A stretch of 64,000 nucleotides of DNA, taken from the NCBI RefSeq assembly GCF_001269925.1, contig NZ_LHVO01000035.1, positions 84,641 through 148,640 on the forward strand, in the 5' to 3' direction. Shown here piece after piece: positions 17,008-26,158 of this stretch (its first letter is position 1; the number at the start of each line of letters is the position of its first letter). The notes below the pieces were generated by a model. The model saw nothing but the letters and a program-made list of their open reading frames with translations. It did not search any database and was not told the origin of the DNA. Both the position numbers and the translations under genes were made by a program. Source of the stretch: Pseudomonas sp. MIACH (GTDB lineage Bacteria > Pseudomonadota > Gammaproteobacteria > Pseudomonadales > Pseudomonadaceae).

Positions 17008-19383
17008 TCAATGAACCAGGGAAGTTTGCACGCTGAGGGGCAAGGCCACCCAGGCTTCGAAAGCGTCGGCACTCAAGGGCCGACTGATCAGGTAACCCTG
17101 GGCCGTGTCGCACTGCCAGCGTTCCAGCAACCGCAGGCTGTGGGCGTATTCGACGCCTTCGGCGACGACCTTGAGGCCCAGGTTGTGGCTCATCTCGATA
17201 GTGGAACGCACGATCACCGCGTCTTCACTGGTTTCATCGAGGTTACGCACAAAGGATTGGTCGATCTTCAATTCCTGCACCGGCAAGCGCTTGAGGTGCG
17301 CCAGCGACGAGTAGCCCGTACCAAAGTCATCCACCGACAGAGAAATGCCACATTCGCGCAGTAGGTGCAGGACCTTGAGGGCTTTTTCCGGCTCGCGCAT
17401 GACCGCGCTCTCGGTGATCTCGAATACCAGTTGTTCCGCCGGCAAGCCATAGCGACGCAGCAACGCCGAAACTCGGTGGGCCAGCTCATCGCCGAGCAAG
17501 TCATCCGCCGAGATGTTCAACGACAACTGCAGATACAGGCCGCGCCGGTTCCACTCGCACAACTGGCGAATGCCCTCCTCGATCACCCACTGGGTCAGCA
17601 AGCGAATGCTGCCGGAGCGTTCGGCCAGGGGGATGAATTCTGCCGGCGAGACCAGGCCGAACTGCGGGTGCTGCCAGCGCAACAGGGCTTCGGCCTGGCG
17701 CACGTGGCCTTGGCGAAGGTCCAGCTTGGGCTGGTAATGCAGCAGCAGTTGGCCCTGGCTGGGCGCGTGGCGCAGGTCACGGATCAAGGTGATTTGCCGC
17801 CGATGCGCAAGATCGCGGCCTTGCTCATAGATGTGCAAACGGCCGGGCATTTGCGCGGCGTCTTTCATCGCAATCGCCGCGCGCTCCAACAGGGTCTGGG
17901 CGCTGTCGCCATCGGCCGGGTAGGCGGCGATACCCAGACGGCAGTCCAGCGCCAGGTCATGGCCGTTGACGCGCTGGGGCCGCAGCAACAGTTGTTGCAG
18001 CTTGTCGGCCAGCCCCACCGCTTCCTGGCTGCCCGCGCCTTCGAGCAGCAGCAGGAATTCATCGGCAATCAAGTGCGCCAGGGTATCGCCGGGGCGCAAG
18101 GTGACTTGCAGACGATTACTCACCGTGAGCAGCAATTGGTCCACGGCGTCCGGCCCGGCGGTTTCGCTGGCGGCGCGCAGGTTATCGATGCCCAGGTAAA
18201 TCAATGCCATCGGCCGTTGCAGGGCAATCGCACTGCTCAGGCGCTCCATGGCCAACGCGCGGTTCGGCAGGCCGGTCAGGCGATCGTGCAGGGCGCTGTG
18301 CGCCAGCTGTTGCTCACGCTCGGCGATGCCGCTCTGCATGGCGTTGACCGCCAGCGCCAGGCGCCCCAGCTCATCGCTGCGCTTGAGCAGCACCGGGGTC
18401 TGGTAATCACCCTGGCCGATGCGCTCGGCCGCCAGCGCCAGCGCCTGGACCGGCCGCGACACGCTGCGGGCCAGCAGCAAGGCACCGATCAGCGAAGCGA
18501 TCAATGCCACCAACGCAATGCCGAGGATCTTTTCGTCCAGTGGCATAAAGGCTTGCATCGCCGCGTCCAGAGGGCTTTGCAGCAAGGCCAGGACTTTGCC
18601 GTTCTCATCGCTGGCCAACACCAGGGACTGGCTGAGGAACCGGCGCGCAAGGTGGTCGGTGGTGGACACGCCATGGCGCGTCGAATCGACCTGTATCAAC
18701 TCGATAACGCTGTCATGCAGCCCTTGCGGCTGGGTGCTGACCAACTCGCCAGGACGGTCATGATCGATCGCAAGGAACGACACTTCCAGGTTGCTCAACG
18801 AGCGCAATTCCTCGGCAAACGCGGCGTCCATGCTGAACCCCATCACCACCCGCGCAATCGGCAATGGCGCCAGCACCGAGGCTTCTACCAGCAGGTGCGG
18901 CTTGCCTTGCAGCGGCACGATCAGCGTGGCCTGGCGATTGCGCCGGGCTTCGCGCAGCGCCTGGTCGTAGCGGAAAGTCGAGCCTTCGGGCACTTCGTCG
19001 AGGGTGCTGGCGAGGACCTTGCCGTCCATGCCCAACAGGATCATGTCGCTGGCGTTGATACGCTTGCCGTGGTTGAGCAGCACCGAGCGCATCGTCGCCG
19101 AATCGCCACTGGCCACCGCATCGCGAAAACCGAAGTCGGCGGCCAGCAGTTGCACGCCATCGGCCAGGCGCCGACCGCGCAGGTCGAGCAAGCGTTCAAA
19201 CACCCGCGAGCCTACGTCCAACTGGGCCAGGGCCTGGCTGCGCACCGCCGAACTGGTCGCGACCTTGACGCTGAAATACACCGCGCCGATCACCACCAGC
19301 GAGAGCAGGATCAGCACGCAGGCGACGCGCGCCTGAAAGCTACTGCGCAGTTTCACGGGCAGCTCGATTGAAGGCGTCCCCAA
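17008..19383 (-). CDS. Cache-HAMP-GGDEF-EAL membrane protein, likely c-di-GMP phosphodiesterase
   Basis: 791 aa. TM1 at ~20-40, a periplasmic dCache-like sensor (~45-285, with VFERLLDLRGRRLADGVQLL), TM2 ~288-308, HAMP (RSVSRPVQALALAAERIGQGDY), GGDEF (~365-520) and EAL (~535-780). The GGDEF signature is degraded to LIADEFLLL, so cyclase activity is unlikely. The EAL site is intact (AEALLRWQHP, DDFGTGYSSL, KIDQSFVRN), so it should hydrolyse c-di-GMP. The first ATG overlaps the cupredoxin gene by 44 bp; a GTG at 19356 is an alternative start. A paralogue lies at 20222-22558. Confidence 0.88.
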   Translation of the reverse strand: MGTPSIELPVKLRSSFQARVACVLILLSLVVIGAVYFSVKVATSSAVRSQALAQLDVGSRVFERLLDLRGRRLADGVQLLAADFGFRDAVASGDSATMRSVLLNHGKRINASDMILLGMDGKVLASTLDEVPEGSTFRYDQALREARRNRQATLIVPLQGKPHLLVEASVLAPLPIARVVMGFSMDAAFAEELRSLSNLEVSFLAIDHDRPGELVSTQPQGLHDSVIELIQVDSTRHGVSTTDHLARRFLSQSLVLASDENGKVLALLQSPLDAAMQAFMPLDEKILGIALVALIASLIGALLLARSVSRPVQALALAAERIGQGDYQTPVLLKRSDELGRLALAVNAMQSGIAEREQQLAHSALHDRLTGLPNRALAMERLSSAIALQRPMALIYLGIDNLRAASETAGPDAVDQLLLTVSNRLQVTLRPGDTLAHLIADEFLLLLEGAGSQEAVGLADKLQQLLLRPQRVNGHDLALDCRLGIAAYPADGDSAQTLLERAAIAMKDAAQMPGRLHIYEQGRDLAHRRQITLIRDLRHAPSQGQLLLHYQPKLDLRQGHVRQAEALLRWQHPQFGLVSPAEFIPLAERSGSIRLLTQWVIEEGIRQLCEWNRRGLYLQLSLNISADDLLGDELAHRVSALLRRYGLPAEQLVFEITESAVMREPEKALKVLHLLRECGISLSVDDFGTGYSSLAHLKRLPVQELKIDQSFVRNLDETSEDAVIVRSTIEMSHNLGLKVVAEGVEYAHSLRLLERWQCDTAQGYLISRPLSADAFEAWVALPLSVQTSLVH

Positions 19384-20023
19384 ACGCGCTCGGCGTGGGC
19401 GTCGGTGGCAGATCCGCCGAAGGGGGCTGCAGGCTCAGCACCACAGGGTGACTCAAGCCGGCCGCCGGCACATGCAGGATGCCGCCATCCAGGGGCTGCA
19501 TATCCGCCAGTTGCGGGTGCCACAGGGTGGCGTGGTAATCGCCGGGCGGCAGTTGCTCCAGGCGCACTCGGCCCTGGGCATCGCTGACGCCGAAGCGGGG
19601 GTCATCGGTAACGTAGATGTAGCCGAGCATCCAGTCATGGATATTGCAGCCCAGTACCACCACCCCGGGTTTGTCGAACAGCAGCGGCGCGGCGGGTGTG
19701 CCTTCGTACAGGCGCAGTTCAAAGCGCTTGGCGGTGGAGAAGGAGTAGACCTGATGGCGAATATTGTCGCTGTTGGGAAAGCGCACTTGGGTGCCGGTGT
19801 GCACCGCCAGCACATGGGGGGCGAAGCGCTGGCCGCGCTGGTCCATATCGGCCTTGGGTGCCCACGTGGGTTGGCCTGCGGGCCCCTGCAAGGTCACAAC
19901 CGCATCCGCGACCGGACTGCCATCGGCCTGATGCATCAACACCTCAAGCGTCGCTGCCGAGGCCGGGAAAGCCAGCGCCAGCAACACTGCGACAGGCGAA
20001 AACAGGTGAGCAAGTGAGGCCAT
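19340..20023 (-). CDS. periplasmic cupredoxin-domain protein (methylamine-utilisation-like)
   Basis: 227 aa from MASLAHLF (20023), chosen because a signal peptide (to ASA) begins directly there. A plastocyanin-like fold is indicated by the full type-1 copper set: His in NIRHQVYSF, then Cys, His and Met in LGCNIHDWMLGYIYV. A carboxypeptidase-regulatory-like segment (DAQGRVRLEQLPPGDYHATLWHP) follows. Such proteins are often named methylamine utilisation protein, but no amine dehydrogenase genes are present. It heads the operon with an EAL protein, so copper redox state could be the signal. Confidence 0.75.
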   Translation of the reverse strand: MASLAHLFSPVAVLLALAFPASAATLEVLMHQADGSPVADAVVTLQGPAGQPTWAPKADMDQRGQRFAPHVLAVHTGTQVRFPNSDNIRHQVYSFSTAKRFELRLYEGTPAAPLLFDKPGVVVLGCNIHDWMLGYIYVTDDPRFGVSDAQGRVRLEQLPPGDYHATLWHPQLADMQPLDGGILHVPAAGLSHPVVLSLQPPSADLPPTPTPSAFGDAFNRAARETAQ

Positions 20024-20221
20024 GGGGGATCCGGAAAAAAGCGGCCAGCCTTGGCAGAAAGATAAAACCAATGACGGTATGATGCCGCAAACAAGGCAAA
20101 ATGCCATCACCCAATGCAACGCTCGGCACCGCCGCTGGTCGGTAAAAACCTATGCAATCGGTCAGGCTCTGTAGAGCTTATCGACCACGCTCGCAAAAGC
20201 TGTAGTCCATAGGCGAGGTTT

Positions 20222-22558
20222 CTAGACCAATTGCCGCTCGCGCCGCATCCACATCTCGAACGCCATGGCATTCAGCGGCCGGCTGATCAGGTAGCCCTGG
20301 GCGGTGTCGCAGTTCCATAGCTTGAGCAGCTTGAGACTGGGCTCGAACTCCACGCCTTCGGCCACCACCTTGAGCCCCAGGTTATGGCTCATTTCGATGG
20401 TCGAACGCACGATGACGCCGTCGCCACTGGTGCTGTCGAGGTTGCGCACGAACGACTGGTCGATCTTCAACTCCTGCACCGGCAGGCGCTGCAGTTGCGC
20501 CAACGACGAGTAGCCGGTGCCGAAGTCATCCACTGACAGGCTGATGCCGCAACTGCGCAGTTGCTCGAGCACGCTCAAGGCCTGCTGTGGGTTGTGCATG
20601 ATCGCGCTTTCGGTGATCTCGAAAATCAGTTGCTGGGCCGCCACGCCGTACTGCATCAGCAGGGTGGTGACGCGAATCGCCAGGTCATCATCGGCCAGGT
20701 CATCCACCGAGATGTTCACCGACAACTGAATGTGCAGGCCGCGCTGTGCCCACTCGCCGACCTGGCGGATGGCTTCTTCGATCACCCACAGGGTCAGGCC
20801 GCCCATGCTGCCGGTGCGTTCGGCCAGGGGGATGAACTCGGCGGGCGACACCAGCCCCAGCGTCGGATGCTGCCAGCGCAGCAAGGCTTCGGCCTGGCGC
20901 ACATGGCCGTGCTTGAGGTCGAGCTTGGGCTGGTAGCACAGGTACAACTCGCCTTCGACGGCAGCGCGGCGCAAGTCGCGGATCAGGCTGATCTGGCGCT
21001 GGTGGGCGAGGTCACGGTCCTGCTGGTAGATCTGCAGGTAGCCCGGCAGCGTCGTCGCATCGTGGCGGGCGATGGCGGCGCGGTTGATCAACTCTTCCAC
21101 CTGCAGGCCATCGGCGGGGTAAGCGGCGATACCGATGCTGACCTCATGACGCACCTCGTCGTTGCCGATGCGCTGGGGTTCGGTGAGCAACGCATAGAGG
21201 CGGTCGGCGCGGGCCACGGCGCGGTCGATCTCGATATTCTCCAGCAACAGCAGAAACTCACTGCCGGCAATGCGCGCCGCCGTGTCGCTGGCCAGCAGGC
21301 TCATGGACAGGCAACGGCTGGCTTCGCGGAGCATTTCCTCGACGCCCTCGGGACCGAATCCCTCGTTGATCAAGCGGTAGTTCTCGATGCCCAGGTAGAG
21401 CAACACCACCGGCCGCCGCGCGCTGATCGCACTGCCCAGGCGTTCCATGGCCAACGCGCGATTGGGCAGGCCGGTGAGCGGATCATGCAGGGCGTTATGG
21501 GCCAGTTGCCGCTCGCGCACGGCGATACCGCTTTGCATGGCATTGAAGGCGCGGGCCAGCAGGCCGAACTCATCGTGGCTGCGCACCCGCACCGGCGTGC
21601 GGTAATCACCGGCACCGATGCGCCCCGCCGCTTCCACCAGCGCATTGAGCGGGCGCGATACCCGCCGCGCCAGGAACAACGCACCGGCCAACGACACCAG
21701 CAGCATCGCCAGGGCAATCCCAAGGAACTGCCGGTCCAGCGGCGCAAAGGATTCCAGCGCGTGGTCCAGCGAGGTTTGCAACAGCACGCGCACTTCATTG
21801 CCGTCACCGGTGTTGGCCAGTGGCAACACCTGGCTGAGCACGCGCTGGCCGTAGAACCGGTGGATCCGTGGCTCGGGGGCGATCGGCCCCTGGTGCAGCA
21901 GGTTGAGGATGTCGGCGTGATACGCATCGGGCAGGGTGCTGAAGAGCGCGCCGGGCCTGCCGTTTTGTACGCTGAGGAATGACACCTCCAGGTTGCTCAT
22001 GGAGCGCAGTTCATTGGCAAACAGCGTGTCCATGGGAAAGCCCATCACCACCCGCGCGATGGGCAGCGGGTCGAGCACTTCGTCCTGCACCAGCAAGTAA
22101 GGACGAGCGTCCATGGCCACGATCAACATCTGCAAGCCACTGCGCCGCGCGTGGCGCAGGGCGTCGTCATAGGGGAAGAACTGACCGCGAGTGAGGACAG
22201 GCAAGGTGCTGACCATGACCTTGCCATCCAGGCCGAGCACAAACACTTCACTGGTCCCCATGCCGGCACCGTGGCGACGCAGGGCGGCGCGGATCGCCGC
22301 GTCTTTGCCCTCGACCACCGCCTGCTTGAACGGGCCGTCGACGGTCAGCCAGTCCAGGCCGTATTGCAGGCGGCGTCCGCGCAGCTCCAACAGGCGCTCG
22401 AACACCTGGCTACCGGTTTGCAGCTGGACTTGTGCCTGGTTTTCCACCGCACGGGTGGTGGCGCTCTTCACGGCGAAATAGGTGGCGGCGACCACCACCA
22501 GCAGCAACAGCGCCAACACCCCGGCAATGCGGGTTTGAAACGTATGGCGCCACGTCAT
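20222..22558 (-). CDS. Cache-HAMP-GGDEF-EAL membrane protein, paralogue of the 17008 product
   Basis: 778 aa from MTWRHT (22558), supported by AGAGGG nine bases upstream. Same architecture as its neighbour: TM1, periplasmic sensor with VFERLLELRGRRLQYGLDWL, TM2, HAMP (RRVSRPLNALVEAAGRIGAGDY), GGDEF and EAL. The GGDEF motif is degraded (RIAGSEFLLL), while EAL is intact (AEALLRWQHP, DDFGTGYSSLAQL, KIDQSFVRN). Predicted phosphodiesterase. The two genes flank the cupredoxin gene and look like an ancient tandem duplication with diverged sensor domains. Confidence 0.88.
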   Translation of the reverse strand: MTWRHTFQTRIAGVLALLLLVVVAATYFAVKSATTRAVENQAQVQLQTGSQVFERLLELRGRRLQYGLDWLTVDGPFKQAVVEGKDAAIRAALRRHGAGMGTSEVFVLGLDGKVMVSTLPVLTRGQFFPYDDALRHARRSGLQMLIVAMDARPYLLVQDEVLDPLPIARVVMGFPMDTLFANELRSMSNLEVSFLSVQNGRPGALFSTLPDAYHADILNLLHQGPIAPEPRIHRFYGQRVLSQVLPLANTGDGNEVRVLLQTSLDHALESFAPLDRQFLGIALAMLLVSLAGALFLARRVSRPLNALVEAAGRIGAGDYRTPVRVRSHDEFGLLARAFNAMQSGIAVRERQLAHNALHDPLTGLPNRALAMERLGSAISARRPVVLLYLGIENYRLINEGFGPEGVEEMLREASRCLSMSLLASDTAARIAGSEFLLLLENIEIDRAVARADRLYALLTEPQRIGNDEVRHEVSIGIAAYPADGLQVEELINRAAIARHDATTLPGYLQIYQQDRDLAHQRQISLIRDLRRAAVEGELYLCYQPKLDLKHGHVRQAEALLRWQHPTLGLVSPAEFIPLAERTGSMGGLTLWVIEEAIRQVGEWAQRGLHIQLSVNISVDDLADDDLAIRVTTLLMQYGVAAQQLIFEITESAIMHNPQQALSVLEQLRSCGISLSVDDFGTGYSSLAQLQRLPVQELKIDQSFVRNLDSTSGDGVIVRSTIEMSHNLGLKVVAEGVEFEPSLKLLKLWNCDTAQGYLISRPLNAMAFEMWMRRERQLV

Positions 22559-22772
22559 GGCAGTGCCCTCTGGCAGCGTTCGCCTCTCTCTGCCGCCGCG
22601 TCCCTTAGTCATGTGCATTCCTTGCGCCCAGACCCGCCGTCAAAAAAACATCCATTTTCAATGGAAATTTTGTTTTAGCAGATTAGCTGGGACAAAGCAG
22701 AAGCGCACCGAATAAAACCGGGGATTTTACTGTCATTTTATTGGCGACAACCGACTGACCCTGGCAGGCCGG

Positions 22773-23948
22773 TCAAAGAACACGGGCGCGCATGAAGTCC
22801 CCCCAGCGCCGCACCAGGTAGTTGTGTTCATCCATCACCGAGTTCCACACCGCGATATGCCCCATGCGCTGCTCATAGGAGCCGCCATCGCGTACTTCGC
22901 CGATATCGATCAACGGCAACCCATCACTGCCGAGCAACTCCTCCCGTGCAGGCTTGCCGGCGTACCAGTAATCCCATTCGGCACTGCTCAGATGATCACG
23001 GCTGCGCGCCGGGTTGCCGATGTAGTAACCCTGGCGCGCCATCACCGCGCCCGGCCAGCCGGACAACCACCAATTGAGGTAGGCGTACGCCGCATCCAGC
23101 ACCGGGCCCTGGGCATGGCGCGACAACGACAAGCCGCCGAACCAGGCGCGATAGCCTTCGCAGGGCACCGCCAGGCGGTATTTCACCCCGGCGCGGTGCA
23201 GGCGCATCAGGGTCGGTGACCATAGGCTCTGGATGTCGATACTCGGGCTGAGCATCAGTTGCGCAGCCTCTTCATCGTCGGACCAGAACGCGGCGAAATG
23301 CCCTTCCTTCTGTTTGCGCACCAGAATGTCGGCAAGCACATCGATCTCTTCGATGCTCATATTGCCGATATCCTTGAAGCTGGCCAGCCCCGCGCCCTGC
23401 ACGGCCAGCGCCGCATCCAGGGCGCCGATGGCGGCATCGCTTTGCAGCGCCGTGCGTGCGCGCCAGGCCGGGTCGAGCAGCCAGCCCCAGCTTTCGTTAC
23501 CGTGGCAAAACCCCTCGGGCAGGCGTTCGGGGCGGTAGGCGAAGCTGTCGGCATTGTGGGTCAGCGGCAGCATGCTGATGCGTTCGGTGACGGTGCTGCC
23601 GAGGCTGCCGTCGTGCTGCACGAATAGGCGCTCGCTGGGCACGCTGCCGCTGCCCAGGCGGTCATTGGGCGACAGCCGCCCGCGCTTGGGCAGGTCGTTG
23701 ATCTCGTGCCACAGCGCGATGCGCCGCGTGTCGATGGGCTGGATCGCCCGGGCCGGCCACACGAAGTCGACGTTATGAAACCATTGGTCGTAGAGGTCAT
23801 AGCTGTCGGGCTGCATCACCGCAATGCGCTGGGCCTGTTCGACGTCGTGCACCTGGTACACCAGGCGAATCCCCAGTTCCTGTTCGGCGCGCACGCGCAG
23901 GCATTCGAGCAAGGTGACCGAGGTGCCGAGCACACGTAAGGTGATCAT
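22773..23948 (-). CDS. solute-binding-protein-like (PotD-type fold) protein without signal peptide
   Basis: 391 aa. Typical features of family-1/PotD extracellular solute-binding proteins: MLPLTHNADSFAYRPE, ESWGWLLDPAWRARTAL, KDIGNMSIEEIDVL, AYAYLNWWLSGWPGAVMARQGYY and WDYWYAGKPA. Unusually, the protein begins at the first beta strand (MITLRVLGTSVTLLECLRV) with no leader, and its ATG overlaps the CobW stop by ATGA, so the start is firm. No ABC permease or ATPase genes are nearby. A cytoplasmic ligand-binding or chaperone role is possible; function unknown. Confidence 0.7.
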   Translation of the reverse strand: MITLRVLGTSVTLLECLRVRAEQELGIRLVYQVHDVEQAQRIAVMQPDSYDLYDQWFHNVDFVWPARAIQPIDTRRIALWHEINDLPKRGRLSPNDRLGSGSVPSERLFVQHDGSLGSTVTERISMLPLTHNADSFAYRPERLPEGFCHGNESWGWLLDPAWRARTALQSDAAIGALDAALAVQGAGLASFKDIGNMSIEEIDVLADILVRKQKEGHFAAFWSDDEEAAQLMLSPSIDIQSLWSPTLMRLHRAGVKYRLAVPCEGYRAWFGGLSLSRHAQGPVLDAAYAYLNWWLSGWPGAVMARQGYYIGNPARSRDHLSSAEWDYWYAGKPAREELLGSDGLPLIDIGEVRDGGSYEQRMGHIAVWNSVMDEHNYLVRRWGDFMRARVL

Positions 23949-24919
23949 CCGGCGAACCGCCGTGAGAACACTTCAAAGGAACGCCGCAGCAGCGCAGGGT
24001 CGAGGCCACGCAGGATAAACACCAGGCGCGATTGCCGGTCGGTGCCTGGCCAGGCAGGCAGATGGACCGGGGCATGCAGGCAATGCTGCACGCCATGTAT
24101 GACGATGGGGGCGTTACTGGCGTTCACGTTGAGCAGTCCTTTGACGCGAAGGATTCGTTCGCCGTGGCATCTTAACAGCATCGACAACCACACCCCGAAG
24201 CCGACCCAATCCAGCGGCTGGTCGAAGGTCATACTGCACACTTGGGCTGCCCCGTGGCTGGCACTGGTGGTCTGGTGCAATTGCCAGCGGCTGACTTCCA
24301 TGGCCGGCTCGGCACTGCGCAGGCCTTCACCGAGCAACAGTTGGTCGCCGCTGTGGATGGCGTGGGTATCGAGGATCGGCGTACCGGCGTTGAGCGCCTG
24401 CAAATGCATGCGCAGCGGTTCGCAGTCCCCCACCAGATCAGTCTTGCTCAACAGCAGGCGATCCGCCGCCGCGACCTGGGCCAGCCACTCGGGGTGCAGG
24501 CGTTCCTGCAGAGCGGCGTGGCTGGCGTCCACCAGGGTAATCACCAGGCCGATATGAAAACGCCCGCGCAGTTGCACGTCGTTGTTCAAGGTCGCGAGGA
24601 TCGGCGCCGGATCAGCCAGGCCGGTAGTCTCGAGGATCACCCGTTTGAACGCGGGTATTTCACCACGTTCGCGGCGCTGCAGCAGGCCGAGCAGCGCGTC
24701 CTTGAGCTCGCCACGGATGGAGCAGCAGATGCAGCCGCTGGGCAGCAGCACGGTGTTCGGCGCGACTTCCTCCACCAGCAGATGGTCGATGCCGATATCG
24801 CCGAACTCGTTGATCAGCAACGCGGTGTCGCCCAGGCTTTCGCCTTGCAGCAGGCGCTGGAGCAAGGTGGTTTTGCCGCTGCCGAGAAAACCGGTGATCA
24901 CATTCAGAGCAATGCTCAT
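23945..24919 (-). CDS. CobW/COG0523-type G3E GTPase (metallochaperone-like)
   Basis: 324 aa from MSIALNVITG (24919) with GGAGGT seven bases upstream. Walker A GFLGSGKTTLLQRLL, metal-binding GCICCS (CxCC), ETTGLADP and SKTDLV in the NKxD position, and a C-terminal CobW domain (~HGERILRVKGLLNV, SRLVFILRG). COG0523 proteins insert or traffic metals for client enzymes. Within this catabolic cluster the likely client is the NodB-fold metal hydrolase at 28411-29289; this is inference. It is translationally coupled to the downstream binding-protein-like gene. Confidence 0.85.
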   Translation of the reverse strand: MSIALNVITGFLGSGKTTLLQRLLQGESLGDTALLINEFGDIGIDHLLVEEVAPNTVLLPSGCICCSIRGELKDALLGLLQRRERGEIPAFKRVILETTGLADPAPILATLNNDVQLRGRFHIGLVITLVDASHAALQERLHPEWLAQVAAADRLLLSKTDLVGDCEPLRMHLQALNAGTPILDTHAIHSGDQLLLGEGLRSAEPAMEVSRWQLHQTTSASHGAAQVCSMTFDQPLDWVGFGVWLSMLLRCHGERILRVKGLLNVNASNAPIVIHGVQHCLHAPVHLPAWPGTDRQSRLVFILRGLDPALLRRSFEVFSRRFAG

Positions 24920-24935
24920 ATTTACCTCCACGCCC

Positions 24936-25035
24936 TGTAGGAGCGAGCTTGCTCGCGAAAAACCCGAGAGCGCCGCGTACATCCAGACAACACGCGTTAT
25001 CGTTGACGTCTTTCGCGAGCAAGCTCGCTCCTACA
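24936..25035. repeat. REPIN (TGTAGGAGCGAGCTTGCTCG class)
   Basis: Perfect 25-bp inverted arms (24936-24960 and 25011-25035) around a 50-bp loop. It separates the CobW gene from the small CxxC gene within one co-directional cluster. Two close relatives are at 28301-28399 and 49769-49868. Confidence 0.9.
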
Positions 25036-25333
25036 GTGGGGTGTTTTCCAGGTGGTCAAGTAGACGCGGGTCAAGGGGATCCAGCGGCCGGCCGAGCATG
25101 GTCTCGGCCGCCTGCCAGAGTTGATCCAGCCCGCTTGCCAGTTCCTGTTTGCCGGTGGCGCCCAACAACAGATAGGACGCGCCCTGGAAGTCTTCGACCT
25201 TGAGCCGGAACACCGCCAGCACCTGGTTGATCGCAGCGATACGGCGCAGGCGTTCGCGGCGCCTGGGCAGTTCATCGCCCAGGGGGTCGCTCCAGTGCAG
25301 GTCTTCGCCGAGCAATCCGCAGAGTCCGCACAT
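25031..25333 (-). CDS. small CxxC-containing protein of unknown function
   Basis: 100 aa starting MCGLCGLLGEDLHWSD; the two N-terminal Cys (CxxC) may bind metal, possibly received from the CobW protein next door. The rest is helical and Arg/Leu rich (RRRERLRRIAAINQVL, DQLWQAAETMLGRPLDPLDPRLL). A GAGGTGTAGCC ribosome site precedes the ATG, and it starts 13 bp after the SDR stop. No family is recognised with certainty. Confidence 0.65.
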   Translation of the reverse strand: MCGLCGLLGEDLHWSDPLGDELPRRRERLRRIAAINQVLAVFRLKVEDFQGASYLLLGATGKQELASGLDQLWQAAETMLGRPLDPLDPRLLDHLENTPL

Positions 25334-25346
25334 GGCTACACCTCAC

Positions 25347-26096
25347 TCATGGCATGACATCGCCGGAGTTCGGACCCAGGGTCTGACCGACAAACAGGTT
25401 ACCGCCCGGCTCGCTGGCCAGCAGCACGGCGGTGGGCGCCACCTCGTCCGCGAGACCGAAGCGGCCCAAGGGCAGCTCGGCGGCCTTGGCGCGTTTCCAG
25501 TCGGTGCTGATACCGCCCACCAATGGCGTCTCGATCGGACCGGGGGCGATGGCGTTGACCAGCACGTTGTCCTTGGCCACTTCCAACGCCAGGGATTTGG
25601 TAAAACCGATCACCCCGGCCTTGGCGGCAGCGTAGTGGGTCAGTTCGGCGCCGCCCTTGATGCCCAGTTGCGAAGCCACGTTGATGATCCGTCCCCAGCG
25701 CTGCGCGAGCATATGCGGCAAGGCGCGCTGGCTGGCGACGAACACGCTGGTGAGGTCGACGCGCAGCATGTCGTTCCACATCTCGATGGACAGGTCGACG
25801 CAACGCGCCTGGGTGAGCATGCCGGCATTGTTGACCAGGATATCGATGCCGCCGAAGTGCTCGACGCAACGGTCGACACTGGCCTGGGCACCTTCCACCG
25901 TGCCCACATCGGCCACGCACTCGACCACTTCGGCGCCGAGGTTGCGGCAGGTGATCGCGGTTTCGGCGAGGCTGGCGGCGTGGCGGTCGGCCAATAGCAG
26001 ACGCGCGCCTTCAACGGCATAGGCACGGGCGATGGCGGCACCGATGCCGCTGCCGGCGCCGGTGATCACGGCGCGGCGTTTATCTAGTTGAGGCAT
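25347..26096 (-). CDS. short-chain dehydrogenase/reductase (first of two)
   Basis: 249 aa from MPQLDKRR (26096), with AGGAG upstream. Classical SDR: TGAGSGIG (NAD(P) Gly motif, ~12-19), NNAG, Ser in NVASQLG and YAAAKAG with the catalytic Tyr-Lys. Asp after the second strand (LLADRHAAS) suggests NAD(H) preference. Substrate unknown; it belongs to the cluster of amidase, NodB-fold hydrolase and MFS genes. Confidence 0.85.
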   Translation of the reverse strand: MPQLDKRRAVITGAGSGIGAAIARAYAVEGARLLLADRHAASLAETAITCRNLGAEVVECVADVGTVEGAQASVDRCVEHFGGIDILVNNAGMLTQARCVDLSIEMWNDMLRVDLTSVFVASQRALPHMLAQRWGRIINVASQLGIKGGAELTHYAAAKAGVIGFTKSLALEVAKDNVLVNAIAPGPIETPLVGGISTDWKRAKAAELPLGRFGLADEVAPTAVLLASEPGGNLFVGQTLGPNSGDVMP

Positions 26097-26127
26097 ATGA
26101 AAATCTCCTGAAGCAAACACAGTTCCA

Positions 26128-26158
26128 ATGTGGGAGGGGCTTACCCTCTCCCACATTT
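26128..26158. repeat. REP hairpin between the two SDR genes
   Basis: AATGTGGGAGGGGCTTACCC at 26128 onward folds with ..CTCTCCCACATT, a single-hairpin member of the GTGGGAGGGG repeat class. Confidence 0.75.

Noticed and set aside
19340..20023. Cupredoxin protein taken as part of methylamine catabolism
   Set aside because: None of the amine dehydrogenase genes are present; the common annotation name is not supported by context.
24936..25035. REPIN arms considered as intrinsic terminators
   Set aside because: No T-run follows the arms and closely similar elements occur in different contexts, so a mobile repeat is the better explanation.
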